A stretch of 64,000 nucleotides of DNA from JABDKJ01 sp964609215. Lineage in GTDB: Bacteria; Bacteroidota; Bacteroidia; Flavobacteriales_D; JABDKJ01. Both the position numbers and the translations under genes were made by a program. Under the pieces are notes generated by a model. The model was not told the DNA's origin, did not search any database, and worked only from the letters and a program-made list of their open reading frames with translations. Shown here one piece after another: positions 58,726 to 64,000 of this stretch; the stretch's first letter is position 1; every line of letters starts with the position of its first letter. The stretch is taken from the NCBI GenBank assembly GCA_964609215.1, contig CAZSQZ010000018.1, positions 1 to 64,000 on the forward strand. The letters are read 5' to 3'.

Positions 58726-59415
58726 TTGAATTATTCGGACAATAATACAGCTATACTTCTCTTTACTAGAAGCGCAAATAGAGAGGCTCAGTTAAAGAAT
58801 TTTGTTGCAAATGCATCCTTTAAAAGGAATGTGGCTGTGAGTAATAGGCTTTTTTTAGAAGTTCATTCCAAATGTATCAATGCGGGCTTACCAGTTTTTC
58901 ATTTAGATGAAAATAGTCAGAAGGGTTCCAATTTTGCAGAGAGATTGAAATATTCATTTCAGCACGTTTTTAACCAAGGTTATGACAATGTTATTGCTGT
59001 AGGAAATGACTGTCCTATGTTATCTGTAGACGATATTAAGGTAGCAGCTGAAAAATTGGCTTCCGGGTCTTCTGTGCTCGGTCAAACTCAAAAAGGAGGA
59101 GTATATTTATTTGCACTTTCAATAAATGCTTTTCAAAAGTTAGATCTTAATGAAATAGTCTGGAACTCGAATACCGTTTTTTCCCAGTTAAAATCGTCTT
59201 TGAACGCGAGCAGTGGAACATATCTACTAGAAAGAAAGTCTGAATACAATTCTGAAATGGATTGTGATGAGTTCTCTCTCTTTTTGAATAACGAATTAAG
59301 CAATTGGCTATTGGCTCAGGTAAATAAGCCCAAAGCTAATTTTGGCGAATTTCTTTCCTCTATTCTCTATGATTATTCTGAAATTGAAGAAAATCGAGGG
59401 CCGCCTCGGGTTTAA
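58726..59415 (+). CDS. DUF2064 / GT-A fold protein, arsenosugar-cluster type
   Basis: 229 aa, TTG start (a nearby ATG at 58,707 is out of frame and stops at once). DUF2064 landmarks: AILLFTRSANREAQLK, GSNFAERLKYSFQHVF, a GNDCPMLSVDDI segment in place of the usual GSDxPxL, LGQTQKGGVYLFAL, and a NSNTVFSQL segment. The family (TIGR04282-like) has a nucleotidyl/glycosyltransferase A-type fold and often sits beside radical SAM genes of arsenosugar or related clusters. Probably acts in the ribose-handling step there. Separated from the next gene by 64 bases with a weak hairpin. Confidence 0.82.
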   Translation: MNYSDNNTAILLFTRSANREAQLKNFVANASFKRNVAVSNRLFLEVHSKCINAGLPVFHLDENSQKGSNFAERLKYSFQHVFNQGYDNVIAVGNDCPMLSVDDIKVAAEKLASGSSVLGQTQKGGVYLFALSINAFQKLDLNEIVWNSNTVFSQLKSSLNASSGTYLLERKSEYNSEMDCDEFSLFLNNELSNWLLAQVNKPKANFGEFLSSILYDYSEIEENRGPPRV

Positions 59416-59436
59416 GTAAAACTTCCTTTTTTTATT

Positions 59437-59460
59437 AGCCGCTATAACGGCTTTATTTTC
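59437..59460 (+). terminator. Weak hairpin between DUF2064 gene and arsenosugar genes
   Basis: AGCCG and CGGCT pair around a 6-base loop, followed by TTATTTTC. The stem is short (5 bp), so an attenuator or partial terminator is possible but not certain. Confidence 0.3.
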
Positions 59461-59479
59461 AAACCTAAATTTTAAATTA

Positions 59480-59815
59480 ATGTCTAAACCTTATTATAAT
59501 GAGGAGGATTTAGCCAAGTTTGGTGAAATCTCTGAGTGGAGCCCTGAATTAGGGAAAAAATTTTTTGATTATTACGGAAATGTTTTTCAAGCCGGAGCTT
59601 TAAGTGCAAGAGAAAAATCACTTATTGCCCTTGCCGTATCCCATGTTGTTCAATGTCCTTACTGCATAGATTCATATACAAGAGATGCTTTGAAGAAAGG
59701 ATGTGATGAAGAACAAATGATGGAAGCAATTCATGTTGGAGCTGCTATTAAGGGAGGAGCAACATTAGTTCACGGTGTTCAAATGATGAATAAAGCAAAA
59801 GATTTAGTAATGTAA
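59480..59815 (+). CDS. Arsenosugar-associated AhpD/CMD-like protein
   Basis: 111 aa. Carboxymuconolactone decarboxylase/AhpD-like protein with the redox CPYC (Cys59, Cys62) in VQCPYCIDSY followed by a helix (TRDALKKGCDEEQMMEAI) and HVGAAIKGGATLVHG. This is the small peroxidase-like protein that accompanies ArsS in arsenosugar clusters. It may reduce or protect arsenic intermediates; the exact chemistry is not known. Two bases before arsS. Confidence 0.9.
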   Translation: MSKPYYNEEDLAKFGEISEWSPELGKKFFDYYGNVFQAGALSAREKSLIALAVSHVVQCPYCIDSYTRDALKKGCDEEQMMEAIHVGAAIKGGATLVHGVQMMNKAKDLVM

Positions 59816-59817
59816 TT

Positions 59818-60885
59818 ATGAGTGAGACGCTAAAAAAAGAACGTAAAGTTTCATTAAAGTATAGAGCGCATGAGTTGTCTTCAAATGAAGTTCAATTGAA
59901 GATTCTTTCTGATGCTGAATCTATCGGAATTCCAACATTCAGTTCTAGGATGAAAGACTTGGATGCTTTTCCATTGAAGCCTACTCAAGTAGAGATTTTT
60001 CAAGTTAATGTGGGTAAAATGTGCAACCAGGTTTGCAAACATTGTCATGTAGATGCTGGACCTGATAGAAAGGAAATCATGACTAAGGAAACAATGCAGC
60101 AATGTTTGGATGCTATAAAAGACAGTAGTATTGAGATAGTAGATCTAACTGGTGGTGCTCCGGAAATGAATCCAGATTTTAGATGGTTTGTTGAGGAATT
60201 ATCAGCAATGGGAAAACACATAATGGTTAGATGCAATTTGACAATTATTGTTTCGAATAAAAAATATAACGACTTACCTGAATTCTTTAAGAAACATAAA
60301 GTGGAAGTAGTAAGTTCCTTACCATATTTTTCTGCAAGGAGAACGGATGCGCAAAGGGGAGAAGGTGTTTTTGAACAAAGCATTAGAGCTCTGAAAATGC
60401 TGAATGAAGTTGGATACGGTAAAGAGGGATCAGATTTAAAGTTAAACTTAGTTTACAATCCAACTGGAGCCTTTTTGCCTGGTGATCAAGATCAATTGCA
60501 GTCAGAATTTAAAAGTAAATTAAAGGATGGATGGGATATAGACTTTCATGAATTGTATGCTATAACAAACTTACCTGTAAGTCGCTTTTTGGAGTATTTG
60601 GTGGCAAGTGAAAATTATTCAGATTACATGAATGAGCTTTCAAATGCCTTTAACCCATCCGCGGCATTAGGTGTTATGTGCAGAAATACTGTTTCAGTAA
60701 GCTGGGATGGTTATCTATACGATTGTGATTTTAACCAGATGTTAGACCTAAAAGTTGCAAATGCTCCCACACACATTAAAGATTTTGATATTCAAAAATT
60801 GAATCAAAGACCAATAATTTTAAATCAACATTGCTATGGATGCACTGCTGGAGCTGGCTCTAGTTGTGGTGGAACCGTAGCTTAA
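59818..60885 (+). CDS. arsS: Arsenosugar biosynthesis radical SAM protein ArsS
   Basis: 355 aa. Radical SAM cluster motif Cys69-x3-Cys73-x2-Cys76 in MCNQVCKHCHVDAGP, then DLTGGAPEMNP, VRCNLTI, and GVMCRNTVSVSWDGYLYDCD. The C-terminal cysteine-rich tail (HCYGCTAGAGSSCGG) is the family signature; some homologues carry selenocysteine there, this one has Cys only. ArsS transfers the 5'-deoxyadenosyl group to dimethylarsenic on the way to arsenosugars. Directly after the AhpD-like gene and 10 bases before arsM, forming one operon. Confidence 0.93.
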   Translation: MSETLKKERKVSLKYRAHELSSNEVQLKILSDAESIGIPTFSSRMKDLDAFPLKPTQVEIFQVNVGKMCNQVCKHCHVDAGPDRKEIMTKETMQQCLDAIKDSSIEIVDLTGGAPEMNPDFRWFVEELSAMGKHIMVRCNLTIIVSNKKYNDLPEFFKKHKVEVVSSLPYFSARRTDAQRGEGVFEQSIRALKMLNEVGYGKEGSDLKLNLVYNPTGAFLPGDQDQLQSEFKSKLKDGWDIDFHELYAITNLPVSRFLEYLVASENYSDYMNELSNAFNPSAALGVMCRNTVSVSWDGYLYDCDFNQMLDLKVANAPTHIKDFDIQKLNQRPIILNQHCYGCTAGAGSSCGGTVA

Positions 60886-60895
60886 TATAGAAAAT

Positions 60896-61861
60896 ATGTA
60901 TTTAGAGACAACAAAAGATGTATACAAAGAAGCAGCCTTGAATCCAGATGTTGGACTGTGTTGCACAACAACGCCTGTATGGCAATTACCAGGACTAGAT
61001 ATTCCAAGTAAGATGCTTGAAATGAACTATGGTTGTGGATCTACCGTGCACCCAAGAGATTTAGTTAATGATCCCAATATCCTATACGTAGGTGTTGGTG
61101 GAGGAATGGAGGTATTACAGTTTTCATATTTCAGCCGAAAGAAAGGAGGGGTAATTGGCTTAGATGTTGTGGATGAAATGCTCGATGCTTGTAGTGTCAA
61201 TTTGAGCGAAGCTGAATCTGCAAATCCTTGGTTCAAAAGAGATTTTGTGGATTTAAGAAAGGGAGATGCGTTGAATTTGCCTATTGAAGATGAAACAATT
61301 GATGTAGCTGGACAAAATTGCTTGTTCAACATATTTACCAAGGAAGATTTGAAAAAGGCACTTCAAGAAATGTATCGAGTGTTAAAACCGCATGGAAGAT
61401 TGGTTCTTTCAGACCCTACCTGTGAACAAGCTATGCCACAGAACTTGAAGGATGATGAGAGACTAAGAGCTCTATGTTTGAGTGGCGCATTATCACTAAA
61501 GGAATATCTGAAAATGATTACCGATGTTGGCTTTGGAACTGTTGAGGTAAGAGCAAAAAGACCTTATAGAATTCTATCCCCTGGCGAATATGATGTAGCT
61601 GAAAATATTTTTATTGAAAGTGTAGAAGTTTGTGCAATAAAGGACCCAATGCCTGAAGATGGCCCTTGTATTTTTACAGGTAAGTCTGCTATTTTCTATG
61701 GTTCCGAAGAATATTTTGATGATAAAAAAGGACATACTCTTCTCAAGAACCAGCCCTTAGCAGTTTGCGATAAAACCGCGGGAGCGTTAGCAGATCTTGG
61801 AAAAAAAGACATTTTTATTTCCGAGTCTACTTGGTTTTATGATGGAGGGGGATGTTGTTAA
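60896..61861 (+). CDS. arsM: Arsenosugar biosynthesis arsenite methyltransferase ArsM
   Basis: 321 aa. SAM-dependent methyltransferase: LYVGVGGGMEVLQFS (64-78), GLDVVDEMLDAC, DALNLPIEDETIDVAGQNC, and MYRVLKPHGRLVLSDP. Conserved arsenic-binding Cys are likely among Cys22, Cys23 (GLCCTTTP), Cys47 (NYGCGSTVHPRD) and the mid-domain Cys, and the protein ends DGGGCC. It methylates arsenite before ArsS acts. The third gene of the operon. No arsR, arsenite efflux or arsenate reductase gene lies next to it. Confidence 0.92.
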   Translation: MYLETTKDVYKEAALNPDVGLCCTTTPVWQLPGLDIPSKMLEMNYGCGSTVHPRDLVNDPNILYVGVGGGMEVLQFSYFSRKKGGVIGLDVVDEMLDACSVNLSEAESANPWFKRDFVDLRKGDALNLPIEDETIDVAGQNCLFNIFTKEDLKKALQEMYRVLKPHGRLVLSDPTCEQAMPQNLKDDERLRALCLSGALSLKEYLKMITDVGFGTVEVRAKRPYRILSPGEYDVAENIFIESVEVCAIKDPMPEDGPCIFTGKSAIFYGSEEYFDDKKGHTLLKNQPLAVCDKTAGALADLGKKDIFISESTWFYDGGGCC

Positions 61862-61938
61862 ATCTTTAACTGATTTCTAAATTCTCTCGGGTAAAATTCG
61901 TTTATTTTGTATTATCAGTAACTAATCGAATTAGATCC

Positions 61939-63882
61939 GTGAGAACACAAAAGATAGTTTTACTTTCTATTGGAATTTGCATTCTTCTCTTTTCCTTGGG
62001 TTTTGATGATGGAAATCCATCAAAATTTCATACTGAGGAAGAATTAGCTTTTTATAGCAAAATGGGAGGAGCACCGGATTTAATTGAGGGGAGCAACGAA
62101 TTGTTTATGGCCTCATTTAGATGTGGAGGATGCCATGGTTTTGATATAGCGGAGATTTCAATGGTTGATACATTGGGAAACGATATCAATGTCACGGATG
62201 ATTGGCGTGCAACTATGATGGCGAACTCGGCTAAAGATCCTTTGTGGAGAGCCAAGGTAAGTCATGAGGTTCTTGTAAATCCTGCTATTTCGGATGATAT
62301 AGAAACTAAATGTACTTCTTGTCATACTCCAATGGGACATCATAATGCAATGTTTTTAGGTGAAGAACATTACACGATTGCAGATCTAGAGGCGGATTCG
62401 GTAGCTTTCGATGGAGTTTCATGTAATATATGTCATCAACAATATCCTGAGTTGGCTGGAAATAGCTTTTCTGGGAATATGGTTTTTGATACTTTAAGAT
62501 TGTATGGTCCCTACGAAAACCCATTTACTGGGCCAATGGTTTCTTTTGTAGGCTTTGAACCCGTTTATGACGAATTCATTACCAAATCAGAGGTATGTGC
62601 AGATTGTCATACTTTAATCACTGAAACCGTTGATTTAGATGGTAATTTAACTGGAGGAACATACGTGGAACAAGCAACCTATCATGAATGGCTAAACTCC
62701 GCTTATAATGTGGATGAAGGAGCTATTCAGTGTCAAGGATGTCACATGCCAAAGATAGAACAGCCAATTGTAATTGCATCGGGTAATATTTTCTACCCTG
62801 CCAGAGAGCCATATGCTTTGCACGGTATTGTTGGGGGTAACGCTTATATGTTAAAAATGCTTCAAAGTCGTATTGGAGAATTAGACCTAAGGGCAAGTTC
62901 AATGCAATTTCAAGATAACATCGACAAGACGGAAGCTTTGCTTTTGGAAGAAACGATGGATGTTTTTTTAACAGAGGATGCCAGAAGCGAGGATACATTG
63001 TTTTTGAGCTTGGAATTAACAAGCAAAGCAGGACATAAGGTGCCATCAGCTTATCCTTCGAGGAGAGTTTTTGTTGAGGTGGTGGCCACCAATGAATTAG
63101 GAGATACAATCTTCAGTTCTGGTGTTTTGGAAAGTGATTATACCCTCGGGGAAATAGATTCTGGTTATGAACCACATCACGATGTTATCACTAGTGAAGA
63201 TCAGGTTCAAATTTATGAATTGGTAATGGGTGATGTAAATGCTAATCCAAATACTGTTTTGTTGAATTCTGCAAATTCCTTAAAAGATAATAGAATTCCT
63301 CCTTTGGGTTTCACCACAACTCATCCTGTTTATGATACGACCTTAATTGCTGGAAATGCTTTGAACGATTTGAACTTTAACAAAGATGAATTCGGAAATG
63401 AAGGAACAGGAAAGGATATAATCCAATATCATATTCCAACATTGGGTAGCGAGGAACTTATTGATGTATCTGCGCGTGTCTATTTTCAGTCTGTCCCACC
63501 AGAGTGGTTAGAAGATATGTTTGCCTTCAGCAGTGCAGAAATAGATACATTTCAAACCTATTTTGATGAATCCGATAAAGAACCTTTTTTAATAGGAGAA
63601 CAGTTTATTACCAGCACGGTTATAGGAATCGAAGAAAATTTAGAGTTTGAAGTCTTTGAAGCCTATCCAAATCCGACTAGTGATGGGAGAATTATAGTTA
63701 ATGGGTTAAATCAAGGAATAGAATCAATCCTTATTTATGATGCAAAAGGAAATTTACACTATCAATCTATAGGACAAAGAAGGAATCAGCTCTTTCTTCA
63801 ACTTCCAAATGCGAAGGGGGTCTATCTTTTAGAAATAAAAGGAACGAAATCAAGAGAAATAAAAAAGGTACTTTTTTATTAA
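61939..63882 (+). CDS. Five-haem cytochrome c with T9SS sorting domain
   Basis: 647 aa, GTG start. Hydrophobic export segment IVLLSIGICILLFSLGF near the N-terminus. Five CxxCH haem sites: 62-66 (CGGCH), 125-129 (CTSCH), 162-166 (CNICH), 220-224 (CADCH), 265-269 (CQGCH). The pattern resembles cytochrome c554/multihaem proteins. About 300-560: non-haem region with KAGHKVPSAYPSRR. The last ~80 aa are a T9SS type A sorting domain (AYPNPTSDGRI, GVYLLEIKG, SREIKKVLFY). Haem is attached in the periplasm, so the folded cytochrome must then cross the outer membrane by T9SS. Role: extracellular electron transfer or redox sensing is inferred. Confidence 0.92.
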   Translation: MRTQKIVLLSIGICILLFSLGFDDGNPSKFHTEEELAFYSKMGGAPDLIEGSNELFMASFRCGGCHGFDIAEISMVDTLGNDINVTDDWRATMMANSAKDPLWRAKVSHEVLVNPAISDDIETKCTSCHTPMGHHNAMFLGEEHYTIADLEADSVAFDGVSCNICHQQYPELAGNSFSGNMVFDTLRLYGPYENPFTGPMVSFVGFEPVYDEFITKSEVCADCHTLITETVDLDGNLTGGTYVEQATYHEWLNSAYNVDEGAIQCQGCHMPKIEQPIVIASGNIFYPAREPYALHGIVGGNAYMLKMLQSRIGELDLRASSMQFQDNIDKTEALLLEETMDVFLTEDARSEDTLFLSLELTSKAGHKVPSAYPSRRVFVEVVATNELGDTIFSSGVLESDYTLGEIDSGYEPHHDVITSEDQVQIYELVMGDVNANPNTVLLNSANSLKDNRIPPLGFTTTHPVYDTTLIAGNALNDLNFNKDEFGNEGTGKDIIQYHIPTLGSEELIDVSARVYFQSVPPEWLEDMFAFSSAEIDTFQTYFDESDKEPFLIGEQFITSTVIGIEENLEFEVFEAYPNPTSDGRIIVNGLNQGIESILIYDAKGNLHYQSIGQRRNQLFLQLPNAKGVYLLEIKGTKSREIKKVLFY

Positions 63883-63893
63883 AAGTACCTTTT
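63863..63893. terminator. Bidirectional terminator at convergent gene ends
   Basis: A 13-bp perfect stem AAAAGGTACTTTT with its complement and a 5-base loop, overlapping the stop codon region of the cytochrome gene. A and T runs on both sides let it stop transcription from either strand, including the convergent gene at the right edge. Confidence 0.8.
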
Positions 63894-64000
63894 AATGGAA
63901 AACAATTGGTGGGTGCCAATACCTGTTTCGGAATGTTTTATACCGAACCGATCAAATATATCAATTCTTACCATACCTGAGGCATGAATAATATCTTTTT
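63879..64000 (-). CDS. C-terminal 39 codons of a convergent gene (partial)
   Basis: An open minus-strand frame enters from the right edge and ends at TAA (63881-63879), reading VRIDIFDRFGIKHSETG and closing FSIKRYF. The alternation of polar and aromatic residues and the shared terminator support a real gene, but the piece is too short to identify the family. Confidence 0.5.
   Translation of the reverse strand, partial: KDIIHASGMVRIDIFDRFGIKHSETGIGTHQLFSIKRYF

Noticed and set aside
59818..60885. Selenocysteine in the ArsS tail
   Set aside because: The C-terminal motif uses only Cys codons, the reading frame has no internal TGA, and the stop (TAA) follows the motif directly.

Overview
The window is low-GC DNA from a Bacteroidota genome, most likely a marine flavobacterium-like lineage. 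Evidence for this is the type IX secretion (T9SS) C-terminal sorting domains, -7 promoter boxes of the TAnnTTTG type, few recognisable Shine-Dalgarno sites, DUF4199 proteins, PorE-like TPR/PD40 proteins and MORN-variant (YwqK) proteins. No tRNA, rRNA operon, insertion sequence, phage gene or CRISPR array was recognised.

The left half (1-31,040) is almost entirely three minus-strand genes for giant paralogous secreted adhesins, here called A, B and C. A (1-9571, 3' end outside the window, with a 100-N assembly gap), B (10,042-15,681, 1879 aa) and C (16,023-31,040, about 5005 aa) share one plan. Each has a signal peptide, then one to three copies of a ~115-aa module X. In A and C these alternate with a ~70-aa module Y that resembles the VHL beta domain. 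Next comes an Ig/PKD-like domain interrupted at the same point by a different head in each protein. A long repeat stalk of SdrD_B-like, DUF11 and HYR-like repeats follows, and B and C end in a T9SS type A sorting domain. The head of A contains a C-type lectin domain with intact EPN and WND calcium/sugar motifs. Each gene appears to have its own promoter, and clear hairpin terminators follow B and C.

The centre (31,333-49,162) is housekeeping and envelope metabolism. One minus-strand operon encodes a Gfo/Idh/MocA oxidoreductase, a lipoprotein, a polyprenyl glycosylphosphotransferase and 3-hydroxyacyl-CoA dehydrogenase. It is followed by pcm, two related outer-membrane-barrel-like proteins, a glutaminyl cyclase-like lipoprotein, a YciO-type protein, a small transaldolase, an SDR oxidoreductase, the small SRP RNA (ffs), two DUF4199 membrane proteins, a DPM-type GT2, MnmA, a GT4, a YwqK-type protein, a lipoprotein, a FAH-family hydrolase and a DnaQ-like exonuclease.

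The right part holds three tandem TPR/PD40 proteins of the PorE type (49,175-54,528), a 2-oxoacid dehydrogenase E2, a GT2 fused to an internally deleted phosphoglycosyltransferase, and recR. A plus-strand arsenosugar biosynthesis cluster follows (DUF2064, a CMD/AhpD-like protein, the radical SAM protein ArsS and the methyltransferase ArsM; 58,726-61,861). The last complete gene is a five-haem cytochrome c carrying a T9SS sorting domain. The C-terminal 39 codons of a convergent gene lie at the right edge.

The most notable points are the interrupted Ig domains with exchangeable heads (including the lectin), the recent tandem duplications and the repeat-spanning gap in A, the T9SS-targeted multihaem cytochrome, and the arsenosugar operon lacking any adjacent arsenic efflux or reductase gene.
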